A stretch of DNA of 64,000 nucleotides from Flavobacterium sp. ASV13 (lineage in GTDB: Bacteria; Bacteroidota; Bacteroidia; Flavobacteriales; Flavobacteriaceae), in contig NZ_JQJY01000002.1 in assembly GCF_000745775.1 (NCBI RefSeq), forward strand, positions 496,001 through 560,000, read 5' to 3'. The position numbers and the translations under genes are program-made. Shown here in pieces: positions 1-9,585 of this stretch (position 1 is the stretch's first letter; every line of letters starts with the position of its first letter). The notes under the pieces are model-generated. The model did not search any database. It saw nothing but the letters and a program-made list of their open reading frames with translations, and was not told the origin of the DNA.

Positions 1-1208
1 GAATTAGCATTATATCACCACCAGCACTTGTTGCTACTGCTATTGTAAATCCATTGACATGTAACACTAATGGAGTTATAACCGTAACTGCAACGGGAGG
101 AACTTCACCTTATTCTTATTCATTTAATAATGGTACAACTTATATGGCTTCGAATGTGTTTACTACCGCTATCCCTGGAAGCTATAATATAATAGTACGT
201 GATGCTCAAAATAATATTACTTCGCTTTTTGCTACTATAGACCCTATAACCCCTGTTCAATTAATAGCAACTATTACATCACCTGTAACTTGTTCACAAA
301 ACGGTACAATAACAGCAAATGCTAGTGGAGGTAGTGCCCCTTTTGTTTATTCATTAAATGGAGGTCCGTTTCAAAGTAGTAACTCATTTGTCGTAAATGC
401 AGGCACTCATATTATAACTGTCAGAGATAATAATGATTGTACAGCAGTTGTGGCTGTACAATTAGAACAGCCTCAACCTATAATTGCAGATTTAAATGTT
501 GAGAATCAAACTGCAACAATTACGGCTTCTGGTGGTACAGGTAATTTTCAATATGCAATTTCTCCTAATTTGAATGTGTTTTCATCTAATAATACATTTA
601 CAAATTTAGAAGCTGGAGAATATGCAGCGATTGTTCAGGATGCAAATGGATGCTATGTAATGCTAAATTTTGTTATTAGTCCACCAGCTCCTTTAGCTGA
701 AGACAAACAAGAAGCTCTAGTTGTTGATGTCAAACCAGGATCGACTTTGGCAGATCTTGTTGTTGAAGGTCAAAACATTAAATGGTATAGCACTCCTGGA
801 AATTCTTCAAGTGGAAAAACAAGCAAATCAACAGCTGAAACTCCTTTACCTCTAACAACTGTTTTGGTCGACGGAACTACTTATTATGCTTCGCAAACCA
901 TAAACGGAGTTGAGAGTAAAGAACGTCTTGCAGTAACAGCTAAAGTAAATGGTTCACTTTCGGCACCTGATTTTAATTTGACTTCGTTCCAATTTTATCC
1001 TAATCCGGTAATTGATATTTTAAATATTGAAAACAATTCAGTTATTGATGATGTAGAAATTATTGATGTCTCTGGAAAATCTGTTGTATTTAAGAAAATC
1101 AATGATCTTCATTCGGAAATTGATTTATCAAACCTTTCTAGCGGAGTTTATATCTTAAAAGTAAAATCTGAAAATAAACAGAAGACCGTAAAATTCATTA
1201 AAAAATAA
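1..1208 (+). CDS. T9SS-exported SprB-repeat surface protein, C-terminal part
   Basis: The reading frame is already open at base 3, so the 5' end lies outside the window and the visible part is about 400 residues. At least two tandem SprB-type repeats are visible, with the pattern TCNTNGVITVTATGGTSPYSY and then TCSQNGTITANASGGSAPFVY. A third, more divergent unit follows. The last 75 residues form a type A T9SS sorting domain: FQFYPNPVIDILNIEN, a DVSGK turn, SSGVYILKVK and a basic KFIKK end. The family includes large gliding and adhesion proteins that cross the outer membrane through T9SS and stay at the cell surface. The specific role of this protein cannot be told from its tail. Confidence 0.85.
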   Translation, partial: ISIISPPALVATAIVNPLTCNTNGVITVTATGGTSPYSYSFNNGTTYMASNVFTTAIPGSYNIIVRDAQNNITSLFATIDPITPVQLIATITSPVTCSQNGTITANASGGSAPFVYSLNGGPFQSSNSFVVNAGTHIITVRDNNDCTAVVAVQLEQPQPIIADLNVENQTATITASGGTGNFQYAISPNLNVFSSNNTFTNLEAGEYAAIVQDANGCYVMLNFVISPPAPLAEDKQEALVVDVKPGSTLADLVVEGQNIKWYSTPGNSSSGKTSKSTAETPLPLTTVLVDGTTYYASQTINGVESKERLAVTAKVNGSLSAPDFNLTSFQFYPNPVIDILNIENNSVIDDVEIIDVSGKSVVFKKINDLHSEIDLSNLSSGVYILKVKSENKQKTVKFIKK

Positions 1209-1222
1209 TTTTTCAAAGCAAT

Positions 1223-1258
1223 AAAAAAGCCTTCATTTTAAACAATGAAGGCTTTTTT
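1223..1258. terminator. Bidirectional rho-independent terminator
   Basis: A perfect 15-bp stem (1223-1237 with 1244-1258) and a 6-nt loop, with A and T runs on both sides. It lies between the convergent SprB-repeat gene and the MFS gene and can serve both. Confidence 0.9.
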
Positions 1259-1260
1259 AT

Positions 1261-2511
1261 TTATTCTATTTCCTGAGGATGAATTTCTGCTTTTGGAACG
1301 GAATGTTTTTTCAATGAAAAATAAGCAACAAGAGTACTCAATAACATTAAGAAACCGCCTAAAATAAATGGCGCTCCAGCGAATTTAAAAGGAGCATCAC
1401 TATGAGTAAAAAAGTAAAATGTATTAGCCATCATTGGCGGACCAATGATTGAAGACGCACTCATTAAACTTGTCAATGTTCCCTGAATTTCTCCTTGTTC
1501 ACTTGGCGATACTTTACTTGCCACTACAGATTGCAAAGCAGGTCCGGCAATTCCACCAAGACAATATGGAATCAGGAATACAAACATCATCCAGCTTTCT
1601 GTTGCAAAAGCAAATAATAACATTCCGATAGTGTATAATCCTAAACCAATATAAATGCTTTTTTCGTTCCCTAATTTTGGATTAATAAAGCGAATTAATC
1701 CGCCTTGTACAACTCCAACTAAGAGACCTATTATTCCTAAAGAAATTCCGATCATTCTTTCATCCCAATTGAATTGGTAAATCGTGAAAAAACTCCAATT
1801 GCTCTGAACTGCATGCGAACCAACATACAAAAGAAATATCGCTGAAATCAATCCAATTAATTCCGGATGTTTTTTTAAACCTAAAATTGCTCCAACAGGA
1901 TTCGCACGTTTCCAGTCGAAAGGTCTACGGTTTTCTTTTTTAAGAGATTCAGGCAAAATGAAAAATCCGTAAAGGAAATTCACCATACACAAAACTGCTG
2001 CAGCATAAAAAGGAACTCTCGATCCGTATTGACCTAACAAACCACCAATAACAGGTCCGATAATAAATCCTAATCCGAAAGCCGCTCCAATTAAACCAAA
2101 GTTTTTAGCTCTGTTTTCGGCTGTACTTACATCGGCAATATAAGCAGAAGCTGTTGTAATACTTGCTCCAGTTACTCCGGCAATTATTCTTCCAATAAAA
2201 AGCCATAGAATTGTTGGTGAAAAAGCCAATAAAATATAATCCAATGAAAATCCGAAAAGGGAAATCAGGATAATGGGTCTTCTTCCGAATTTATCGCTTA
2301 AATTTCCAATGACAGGCGCAAACACAAACTGTGTTATTGCATACGCAAAAGTCAGCCATCCACCAATTTTAGCCGCTTCACTAATGTCGCCGTGAATCAA
2401 TTCTTCAATTAATTTTGGAATCACAGGAATAATAATTCCCCATCCGGTAATGTCAATTAACATGGTTATGAAAATGAAACCAATCGCCGCAGATTTATCT
2501 TTTTGTAGCAT
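1261..2511 (-). CDS. MFS drug exporter, TCR/Tet family
   Basis: A 12-TM major facilitator transporter of about 416 residues. Motif A of drug/H+ antiporters is visible in the loop after TM2 (GNLSDKFGRRPIIL), and glycine-rich TM5 has the antiporter-like GLGFIIGPVIGGLLG. The best match is the tetracycline-resistance-like TCR/Tet group common in Flavobacteria; actual substrates are unknown. The open frame extends 23 codons upstream, but the ATG at 2511 (MLQKDKSAAIGF) gives the usual short cytoplasmic N-terminus. A terminator separates it from the RND operon upstream, so it is probably transcribed on its own. Confidence 0.85.
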   Translation of the reverse strand: MLQKDKSAAIGFIFITMLIDITGWGIIIPVIPKLIEELIHGDISEAAKIGGWLTFAYAITQFVFAPVIGNLSDKFGRRPIILISLFGFSLDYILLAFSPTILWLFIGRIIAGVTGASITTASAYIADVSTAENRAKNFGLIGAAFGLGFIIGPVIGGLLGQYGSRVPFYAAAVLCMVNFLYGFFILPESLKKENRRPFDWKRANPVGAILGLKKHPELIGLISAIFLLYVGSHAVQSNWSFFTIYQFNWDERMIGISLGIIGLLVGVVQGGLIRFINPKLGNEKSIYIGLGLYTIGMLLFAFATESWMMFVFLIPYCLGGIAGPALQSVVASKVSPSEQGEIQGTLTSLMSASSIIGPPMMANTFYFFTHSDAPFKFAGAPFILGGFLMLLSTLVAYFSLKKHSVPKAEIHPQEIE

Positions 2512-2560
2512 AATAATTTTAGTAAGGTCATGCAAATAAACATATTTTTCAATTAACAAT

Positions 2561-2598
2561 AAAAAAATCCCAAATTCCAATTAAGGAACCTGGGATTT
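2561..2598 (-). terminator. Terminator of the RND efflux operon
   Basis: On the minus strand AAATCCCA (2591-2598) pairs with TGGGATTT (2565-2572). The inner stem is partly paired, and a T run at 2561-2567 follows. It lies 20 bp after the RND stop codon. Confidence 0.8.
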
Positions 2599-2619
2599 AC
2601 AAATCAAAAATTAAATCTA

Positions 2620-5600
2620 TTAATGCGTATGTTTCGGATTAAAACCGTCTTCGCTTAATTCAGTTGGCGTATAATCAGCCACCATTTCAGCTTCGTAATC
2701 GATTTTTTCTCCTTTAGAGAATTTCTGAATTAATTTCTCCATGATATTATAAATTACAGGAACTACAATCAAGGTTAGGAATAAAGAAGAAATCAAACCT
2801 CCAATAATTACCCAAGCTAAACCGTTTTTCCACTCAGCTCCTGCTCCTTTTGCCAATGCAATTGGGAACATACCAAATACCATCGCAATTGTTGTCATCA
2901 AGATCGGACGCAAACGAGCGTGGTTTGCCTGAATTAATGCCGTTCTGATTGATTCTCCTGCAGCTCTTCTTTGGTTGGTATAATCGACAAGCATGATCGC
3001 GTTCTTACACACCAGACCAATCAACATGATGATACCTAAAATGGTAAAGATATTTAATGAATTGTTTGTTAATGCCAGCGCTAACATCGCCCCAATAAAC
3101 GAAAGCGGAATTGCAAACAATACTACGAATGGATGCGCGAAACTGTCATACAAACTCACCATTACAAGGTAAACCAAAATAATAGCGGCTAATAAAGCGA
3201 TTCCTAAAGTACCAAATCCTTCAGATTGGTTCTCCTGATCACCACCCCAAATGTAGTTTACTCCAGCTGGTTTTTTCAATTTATCTAATTTAACCTGCCA
3301 TTGCTGAACGATTGTTCCCGATGGAACCCCAACGTTTTGTCCTTTTACAGTTACAGATGCAGATTTATCTCTACGCTCTAACTGGCTAGGTCCAGAACCT
3401 TCAGTAATATCTGCAAATTGAGACAATTTAATTTGCTGACCTGCATTATTGATGAAAATCAAATTACTAACGTCAGTAATACTTTTTCTGTCAAAAGCAT
3501 TATATCTGATATTGATATCGTACTCGTATTCTCCAGCTCTGTATTTACCGTCAGTGTTACCACTAAAAGCTGTCTGCATGGTCAAACCAACAGTTTGTAA
3601 TGTCAAACCTAAAGCAGCCATTTTATCACGATCTACTTTTACGTTGATTTCAGGGTTTCCGTCTTCAACCGTTAATTTAATCTCTGTTGTTCCAGGAATT
3701 GTGCGTAACTCAGCTTCAGCTTGTTTTGCAAAAGCCATAGCAGCTTCTGTTGAAGGACCAGTTACAATTAATCCTAAAGTTGCATCTTCAGCAGTACCCA
3801 AGATACCAACCGGAACCGTTTTTACTTTTGCTCCAACTAATACTTTTTCAAGTTTACGTTTAATTTTTGCAGCGTAAACGTTAGCATCGTCTGTACGATC
3901 TTTTTGCTCGATCATTTTTACGTCGATCTCTGCTTTGTATGCTGTCGCTTGAGATGCTCCAAAACCTTCAGAAGTTTGTCCAACAGTTGTAATTTGGCTG
4001 TGAACATATTCTTGTGCTTTTAAGAAAGCTTCTGCTTTTTGTGTCATGAAGTTCGTTTGTTCTAACGAAGCATCTTTTGGCATTTCGATTTGTACCAAGA
4101 ACTCTCCACTATCAGAAGAAGCAAAGAACTCTCCTCCAATGAAACCTCCGCCCATTAATCCAATGGTTGAAGCAAAGAATAGTACAATTACAACAACAAA
4201 AGTTTTAATATAGTGATCTAAACACCAAGTCAATAAATGAGAAACCCAGTCAGTGAAACGTGTTAAATAGCTTTCGAAACCAAGAATGATTCTTCCAAAT
4301 AAATTCTTTCCTTCAATATGCTCTAATTTCCCGAAACGAGAAGACAACCAAGGAATAATAGTAAATGAAGCCAACAATGATAACATCGTTGAGATAATTA
4401 CCGTAACACAGAACTGCGTAATAATATTAGAAACCAATCCAGAACTCATCGCAATAGGCAAGAATACTACAACAATTACTAATGTAATCGAAGTTACGGT
4501 TCCACCGATCTCAGCTGTTCCATCATACGACGCACGGATTCGGCTTTTACCCATTTCCATGTGCCTGTAAATATTCTCCAGTACCACAATCGCGTCATCC
4601 ACAAGAATACCTACAACAAGAGATAAACCAAGTAAACTCATTAAGTTCAAAGTATATCCCATTAAATAAATTCCGATGAAAGTTGCAATTAACGATGCAG
4701 GAATCGAAACCATTACAATCAATGAGTTTCTAATACTGTGAAGGAAAAACAACATTACAAATGCTACCAGAATTACCGCAATCAATAAATCGTGAACAAC
4801 AGAATCTGCTGCTTCAAGGGTAAAGATTGTACTGTCTTTTGCTACTTCTAATTTAAGTTGATTTACTTTATAATCTTTTTCAAGAGTTGCAATTGTTTTT
4901 AGTAATTGTTCACTTACTGCCACCGCGTTTGCATCTGATTGTTTGATGATTTGCAGTACGATTGCACTTTTTTGGTCTACACGTGATATTTTTTCAGCAA
5001 TTTTCTGTGTATCCTGAACATCGGCAATATCACTTAAACGAATCTGAATTCCGTTTTGAGAAGAAACCACTAAGTTTCTTAATTCTTCAACACTTTTATA
5101 TTTACCCGCTAAACGAATTAATATTTTTTGATTACGAGTCTGGATATTTCCAGTTGGGAAATCTAAGTTTGAAGTCAAAATATTTTGCTGTACTTGCGGA
5201 ATAGAAAGTCCGTAACCCTGCATTTTTACAGCATCAAGGTTTACCTGAATTTCACGCTCAGAACCACCAATAATGTTTACCTGCGCCACACCTTGTACAC
5301 GAGATAAAATAGGTGCTACTTTTTTGTCAATTAAGTCATAAAAGGCAGCTTCGTCCATTTTTCCGTTGGCACCAAGCGTCATGATTGGTAAATCACTCAG
5401 CGAGAATTTGGTCAATGCCGGCGTTTTAACGTCATCTGGCAAATCACTAATAATCGCGTTGATTTTTCGCTGTGCATCATTCAAAGAGAAATCGACTTTT
5501 GCATTTGATGTTAATGTAATCGAAACGATCGACAAACTTTCATACGACTTTGAGTCAATCTTTTTTACGTTCTCCAAAGACGCAATCGCATCTTCTATTT

Positions 5601-5796
5601 TTTTAGTTACGGTATTTTCTACCTCACTTGGAGAAGCTCCAGGATAAATAGTAGAAATTGTAATAACGTTTTGTTCAAATTTTGGGATCAGCTCGTAGCC
5701 TAATTGGCTGTAACTGAACAATCCACCAAGAGTCAGAATTGTAAACAATACAATTACTAACGACGGACGTTTTATGGATATTTCGGCTAATTTCAT
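2620..5796 (-). CDS. RND efflux permease, HAE1/AcrB family
   Basis: A 1058-residue inner-membrane proton-driven pump, the normal length for the family. The N-terminus MKLAEISIKRPSLVIVLF is typical of the first TM. TM4 carries the conserved acidic pair (GILVDDAIVVLENI) and TM10 the relay lysine (GLVCKNAIMLVDY). Two large periplasmic porter segments sit after TM1 and TM7. It is the last gene of the tetR-tolC-adaptor-RND operon, 89 bp after the adaptor gene, and should form a tripartite pump with both neighbours. Drugs, bile-like or hydrophobic compounds are the usual substrates of HAE1 pumps; nothing here tells which. Confidence 0.93.
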   Translation of the reverse strand: MKLAEISIKRPSLVIVLFTILTLGGLFSYSQLGYELIPKFEQNVITISTIYPGASPSEVENTVTKKIEDAIASLENVKKIDSKSYESLSIVSITLTSNAKVDFSLNDAQRKINAIISDLPDDVKTPALTKFSLSDLPIMTLGANGKMDEAAFYDLIDKKVAPILSRVQGVAQVNIIGGSEREIQVNLDAVKMQGYGLSIPQVQQNILTSNLDFPTGNIQTRNQKILIRLAGKYKSVEELRNLVVSSQNGIQIRLSDIADVQDTQKIAEKISRVDQKSAIVLQIIKQSDANAVAVSEQLLKTIATLEKDYKVNQLKLEVAKDSTIFTLEAADSVVHDLLIAVILVAFVMLFFLHSIRNSLIVMVSIPASLIATFIGIYLMGYTLNLMSLLGLSLVVGILVDDAIVVLENIYRHMEMGKSRIRASYDGTAEIGGTVTSITLVIVVVFLPIAMSSGLVSNIITQFCVTVIISTMLSLLASFTIIPWLSSRFGKLEHIEGKNLFGRIILGFESYLTRFTDWVSHLLTWCLDHYIKTFVVVIVLFFASTIGLMGGGFIGGEFFASSDSGEFLVQIEMPKDASLEQTNFMTQKAEAFLKAQEYVHSQITTVGQTSEGFGASQATAYKAEIDVKMIEQKDRTDDANVYAAKIKRKLEKVLVGAKVKTVPVGILGTAEDATLGLIVTGPSTEAAMAFAKQAEAELRTIPGTTEIKLTVEDGNPEINVKVDRDKMAALGLTLQTVGLTMQTAFSGNTDGKYRAGEYEYDINIRYNAFDRKSITDVSNLIFINNAGQQIKLSQFADITEGSGPSQLERRDKSASVTVKGQNVGVPSGTIVQQWQVKLDKLKKPAGVNYIWGGDQENQSEGFGTLGIALLAAIILVYLVMVSLYDSFAHPFVVLFAIPLSFIGAMLALALTNNSLNIFTILGIIMLIGLVCKNAIMLVDYTNQRRAAGESIRTALIQANHARLRPILMTTIAMVFGMFPIALAKGAGAEWKNGLAWVIIGGLISSLFLTLIVVPVIYNIMEKLIQKFSKGEKIDYEAEMVADYTPTELSEDGFNPKHTH

Positions 5797-5805
5797 ATTT
5801 GTTGC

Positions 5806-5882
5806 TTTATGCTATAGGCTATAAGTTATAGGCTTTAGGCTTTTTTAGGGCTTAAAACTTATTACTTAGGGCTTAAAGCCAA
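5806..5882. repeat. Short imperfect repeats between adaptor and RND genes
   Basis: The 89-bp gap holds reiterated words: CTATAGGCTATAA, TATAGGCTTTAGGC and two copies of AGGGCTTAAA, in direct and inverted order. It looks like an interspersed intergenic repeat and not a gene. It might fold in the mRNA and tune expression of the pump gene. Confidence 0.5.
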
Positions 5883-5885
5883 TAA

Positions 5886-6953
5886 TTATTTAATAATTTC
5901 TACTGTATTACCGTCTTGTAAGTTAATTTGACCTGTAGTAATTACCTTTTCTCCGTCAGATAATCCGCTTAAAATTTCTACTTGATCTCCTAAGATTCTT
6001 CCAGCAACAACTTTTTTCAATTTTGCAACACCGTTTTCAGCTACAAAAATTTCGTTACTACTTACACTTCCAACAAATGCATTTCTAGGAACGACTGTTA
6101 AGCTTTGTTTTTGCTGTTTAGATGCAAAATTTGCTGTTCCGTACATACCTGCTTTTAAGTCGTTGTTTGAATTATTTGTAATTTCAATTTCAACTGGAAA
6201 GTTCAAACTTGCATCAGCTTTTGCAGCGATAAAAGTGATTTTTCCTGGGAAAGTTTTATCAGGATAAACACTTGCTGTTACGTTGATATTATCTCCTAAT
6301 TTCAAGCTTGCTACTTGATTTTCGTTTACCGTAACTGTCAATTTTAATTTTGCAGTATTTACAATATCAAATAATGCAGTTGCAGGCATTCCTGTTAAGA
6401 TAGAACCTGGCTCAATATATTTTTTATTGATAAATCCGTTGATTGGTGCTTTTACTTTTGTATCACCAACATTAATATTTGCCTGAGTTAAGTTTGACTG
6501 AGCATTTGTCAAAGCCAATTTTGCCTGATCTAATTGTTGTTTTGTAACACCACCAGTTTTAAAAGCATTTTCATATCTCGCATAATCAGATTTTGCATTA
6601 TTATAAACTGCCTGAGCTTGTTGCGCATTTACATTAATGATATCACCTCTCATTGTCAATAAAGTCTGACCTACTCTTACGTAATCTCCTTCTTTAGCCA
6701 AAACACTAATTACTTTTCCAGATTTTTCAGCAGAGAAAGTCAATTCCTGAGTTGGAGCAAAGTTTCCGTTAGCAACGAAGTCTAATGAAACAACTTCAGT
6801 TTTAACTGGAGTAACCTTAACTGAAACTGCAGCATTTTTCTCCGCTACGATATCTGTTTTCGCCTTATTTTCTTTCTTATTGTTATTTAAAACATATCCA
6901 ATCACACCCAAAGCTGCGATTATGATTACGATTGTTATAATAGTTTTCTTCAT
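5886..6953 (-). CDS. RND efflux periplasmic adaptor (membrane fusion protein)
   Basis: A 355-residue HlyD/AcrA-type adaptor. One N-terminal TM anchor (TIITIVIIIAALGVIGYVL) is followed by a split biotinyl-lipoyl-like domain (LAKEGDYVRVGQTLLTM ... VKAPINGFINKKYIEPGS), a coiled-coil hairpin rich in A, Q and N between the halves (about residues 110-160), and C-terminal beta-barrel and MP domains. It links the inner-membrane pump to the TolC channel. It lies 9 bp after tolC, so they are translated from one message. The anchor is an uncleaved TM segment rather than a lipobox. Confidence 0.92.
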   Translation of the reverse strand: MKKTIITIVIIIAALGVIGYVLNNNKKENKAKTDIVAEKNAAVSVKVTPVKTEVVSLDFVANGNFAPTQELTFSAEKSGKVISVLAKEGDYVRVGQTLLTMRGDIINVNAQQAQAVYNNAKSDYARYENAFKTGGVTKQQLDQAKLALTNAQSNLTQANINVGDTKVKAPINGFINKKYIEPGSILTGMPATALFDIVNTAKLKLTVTVNENQVASLKLGDNINVTASVYPDKTFPGKITFIAAKADASLNFPVEIEITNNSNNDLKAGMYGTANFASKQQKQSLTVVPRNAFVGSVSSNEIFVAENGVAKLKKVVAGRILGDQVEILSGLSDGEKVITTGQINLQDGNTVEIIK

Positions 6954-6962
6954 TGTAATTAG

Positions 6963-8294
6963 TTATTTAATAAGAGTTTTTAGTTCGCCTTTTGATTTGA
7001 TTAATGCCACTTCGGCAATTTTATAATTTAAAACAGCTCTTGTGTAATTATTTTGAGCTTCCTGATGTGCATTTTCAGCATCCAATAAATCGGTTAAAGA
7101 TGCTAAACCTTGCAGATAATTGTTTTTTGTATTGCTCAAAATTTCACGAGCCAAACGCATATTTTCTTGTTGGTTTTGGATGGTTACCATGTTGTTATCG
7201 ATTTGCGCCATTGCATTTCTATAATCCAGATCAAGAGAAAGTTTAGTGTCTTTGATATCTTCCTGAAGTGATCTAATTTCTATATCGGCTTGTCTTACTT
7301 TAGCACGAGTTCCAAATCCTGTAAAAATTGGTACGTGTAAATTTAATCCAATAGCAGCATAATCTGACCAATACACACCATCTGAAGGTTTTGCAAACCA
7401 AGGGAATTGTGGACCTTGACCAATATAATTGTAACCAGCAGTTAACGAAAGTGTTGGATAATATCCAGCTTCGACAGCTTTTTTATTGAATACTAAAAGC
7501 TCTTCTTGTTTTTTCAAAAGCAGGTATTCTGTTCTGTTTTCTACATTTGGAACTTCAGTTAAAGATGCTGGAACAGCTTCAAATTCTTCTTTTGGGATAA
7601 TAATTTGAGTTTCAATTGGCATACCCATATAAAACTTCAAAGCATTTTCCTGTAATTCAATTTGATTTTTAACCTGCTGACGATCTGTATCAATGTTTGA
7701 TAATTTTACGATAATACGGTCTAAATCTATTTTCTTAGCTAAACCATTATCAAATTGCCCTTTTACAACATCATGAACTTTTGTAGTATTAAAATAAGTA
7801 CTGTCTAGTAATTTTAATCTTTCACGTTGTACATATACAGAATAGTAGTTATTTGCTACTCTTTCAATAACTTGTTCTTCTGTCAATTGATCATTGATTT
7901 GATAAAATTCACGAGTAGATTTTGCTGCTCTTAAACCTGTAAAAACAGATTGATCAAATATCGCCTGAGTTAATGAAAGTCCTGCGTTTGAAGTCCATTT
8001 TTGGCCAAATGCTGCCTGAATCGTAGTTCCCGGCTGACCAAAACCAGCTCCATCAATAACGGTTGTCTGAATTATCGGATTATGAGTTAAGTTTCCGTTT
8101 GCAGAAATCTGAGGTAACGCTCTAGAACGTATTTCCTGAATTTTGTACTCACTATTTTCAACCTCTAATTTTGCCTTTTTAGCATCAGCTTTATTCTGAA
8201 GCGCATAAACAAGCGCGTCTTTCAAGGTTAATGTGACTTGTGCATTGGCAGACAAGCCAAGAGTGCACAGTAGTATTACAATTATTTTTTTCAT
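6963..8294 (-). CDS. TolC-family outer-membrane efflux protein
   Basis: 443 residues with a cleavable signal peptide (MKKIIVILLCTLGLSANAQ). Two OEP repeats of alternating helices and beta strands follow, each with the N/Q/A-rich coiled-coil pattern of TolC; YLQGLASLTDLLDAENAHQEAQNNY is the typical second-repeat segment. It should form the trimeric exit duct of the pump encoded downstream. It starts 19 bp after the tetR stop codon. Confidence 0.92.
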   Translation of the reverse strand: MKKIIVILLCTLGLSANAQVTLTLKDALVYALQNKADAKKAKLEVENSEYKIQEIRSRALPQISANGNLTHNPIIQTTVIDGAGFGQPGTTIQAAFGQKWTSNAGLSLTQAIFDQSVFTGLRAAKSTREFYQINDQLTEEQVIERVANNYYSVYVQRERLKLLDSTYFNTTKVHDVVKGQFDNGLAKKIDLDRIIVKLSNIDTDRQQVKNQIELQENALKFYMGMPIETQIIIPKEEFEAVPASLTEVPNVENRTEYLLLKKQEELLVFNKKAVEAGYYPTLSLTAGYNYIGQGPQFPWFAKPSDGVYWSDYAAIGLNLHVPIFTGFGTRAKVRQADIEIRSLQEDIKDTKLSLDLDYRNAMAQIDNNMVTIQNQQENMRLAREILSNTKNNYLQGLASLTDLLDAENAHQEAQNNYTRAVLNYKIAEVALIKSKGELKTLIK

Positions 8295-8313
8295 AAATTA
8301 TATATATTGGCGA

Positions 8314-8913
8314 TTAAGCAGTGATTTTTTTAAGTTGTTTTTCCAATTCCTGTATTCCTTTTTCTGTTGCCATAGCTCTGGTATGATATTCCAAAGCTTC
8401 CAACTCTATTTTTTGAGCTTCTCTTTCTGAAACTGTAGTTTCATTAATATGAAAGATCAAAGTGTAGTAAAATTTCACATAAATATCGATATTCAGATCT
8501 GCACGATATAATCCTTCACGAATTCCTTTATCGATATTATCTCTAAAACACTGAGTGCACTGATCTATTTCAATAGAAAGAATATTTTGGTAAATCTCTG
8601 GATAATGTTTTTTAAGCTGATAAATTGGCGAAGTATCAATACTATTTTTAAACATGTCACGAAACATTTCTCTAATCTCAAAATTTTCATGAATAGCATT
8701 ATAATTCTTAGCAATAATGGTATCCATGATTTCGTGTACCTGCTTATGAACCATCGAAGTGCTCTCCTCAATTAAAACTTCTTTATTGCAGAAATATTTG
8801 TAAATCGTTTTTTTTGAAATACACATTTCTCCGGCAATATCATCCATGGTCACGCTTTTAAAACCGAGTTTCAAAAACAGCTCACTAGCTTTTGATATAA
8901 TTTTCTCTTTCAT
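8314..8913 (-). CDS. TetR/AcrR-family repressor of the efflux operon
   Basis: 199 residues. The N-terminal HTH is clear: KASELFLKLGFKSVTMDD, then IAGEMCISKKTIYKYF, with the TetR signature Y-K-Y-F. The C-terminal helical ligand domain is divergent as usual. An in-frame TTG four codons upstream is possible, but the ATG at 8913 gives the standard start MKEKIISKA. It is the first gene of the pump operon, and its promoter carries an inverted repeat that recurs twice at yceI (see operator features). Negative autoregulation released by a pump substrate is the expected behaviour; the ligand is unknown. Confidence 0.9.
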   Translation of the reverse strand: MKEKIISKASELFLKLGFKSVTMDDIAGEMCISKKTIYKYFCNKEVLIEESTSMVHKQVHEIMDTIIAKNYNAIHENFEIREMFRDMFKNSIDTSPIYQLKKHYPEIYQNILSIEIDQCTQCFRDNIDKGIREGLYRADLNIDIYVKFYYTLIFHINETTVSEREAQKIELEALEYHTRAMATEKGIQELEKQLKKITA

Positions 8914-8930
8914 TTTAACTTTCAAGTTGC

Positions 8931-8988
8931 ATTACAAATATACTTAGGAAACTAAAATCAGAAAAATAGTTTCCATTATATTTGTAAT
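8931..8988 (-). promoter_or_regulatory. Promoter and TetR operator of the efflux operon
   Basis: A long, nearly perfect inverted repeat. The outer arms are ATTACAAATATA (8931-8942) and TATATTTGTAAT (8977-8988). The inner arms are AGGAAACT (8946-8953) and AGTTTCC (8968-8974), 14 bp apart. On the minus strand the left outer arm contains the -7 box TATATTTG (8935-8942), 21 bp before the tetR ATG, so the inner operator covers the spacer and -33 region. Binding there would block RNA polymerase. Confidence 0.75.
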
Positions 8989-9020
8989 AATTTTACATTA
9001 ATTTATTCATTATGTAAGAT

Positions 9021-9542
9021 TTATATGCTGAATTCTAAATTGGCAATAAGTTTAATATCTCTTCCAAGCGCTAATCCTCCGTTATGATTAAATGAATTGT
9101 AATCCAATCCAAAATCCTGACGCTTGATATCTCCTTTAATTTCAAAAGCAACTTTTTTCTCGCCATTGTAATTATTAACACCAATAAATTCTGCATCAAG
9201 TTCTACAACTTTGGTCACATCTTTTATCGTTAAATCACCTTTGAAAAAATTAATATTATTATTTACTTTTTGAAAAGAAGTCGACTTAAAACTGATAATC
9301 GGATGTTCATCTACATCAAAAAAATCCTGAAGCTGCAAGTTGGTGTCAATTTGCTGAAAGCTTTCATTTTTGTTATTAATATCAAATGAAAATTCTACTG
9401 ACGCATCTTCAATCTCATTATCTTCAATATTCACATAACCTCCAAATTTATTTGTAGTTCCTCCTAAATAAGCAATTATAGAATGTCTCATTTTAATTAA
9501 AACATCTGATTGTGTAGAATCTAAAGTCCATGTTGTTTTCAT
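9021..9542 (-). CDS. YceI-family lipid-binding protein
   Basis: A 173-residue YceI-like beta-barrel of the lipocalin-like fold that binds polyisoprenoids in characterised members. The N-terminus TTWTLDSTQSDVLIKMRH, the mid segment HPIISFKSTSF, and the end FGLDYNSFNHNGG...LGRDIKLIANLEF match the family pattern. There is no signal peptide, so unlike E. coli YceI it should be cytoplasmic. Its promoter has two copies of the operator found at tetR, and a polyprenyl synthase is encoded divergently 266 bp away. That suggests a role tied to membrane lipid or isoprenoid state; this is inference. Confidence 0.88.
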   Translation of the reverse strand: MKTTWTLDSTQSDVLIKMRHSIIAYLGGTTNKFGGYVNIEDNEIEDASVEFSFDINNKNESFQQIDTNLQLQDFFDVDEHPIISFKSTSFQKVNNNINFFKGDLTIKDVTKVVELDAEFIGVNNYNGEKKVAFEIKGDIKRQDFGLDYNSFNHNGGLALGRDIKLIANLEFSI

Positions 9543-9585
9543 AATTATCTGATTTAATTGAGTTTATAAATTACTCAAAATCTTC

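Noticed and set aside
3449..3877. 142-residue open frame antisense to the RND pump gene
   Set aside because: It mirrors the codon pattern of the pump gene, has no promoter or start context, and the pump reading is certain.
1261..8913. MFS exporter as a fifth gene of the efflux operon
   Set aside because: A good terminator with T run lies between the RND gene and the MFS gene.
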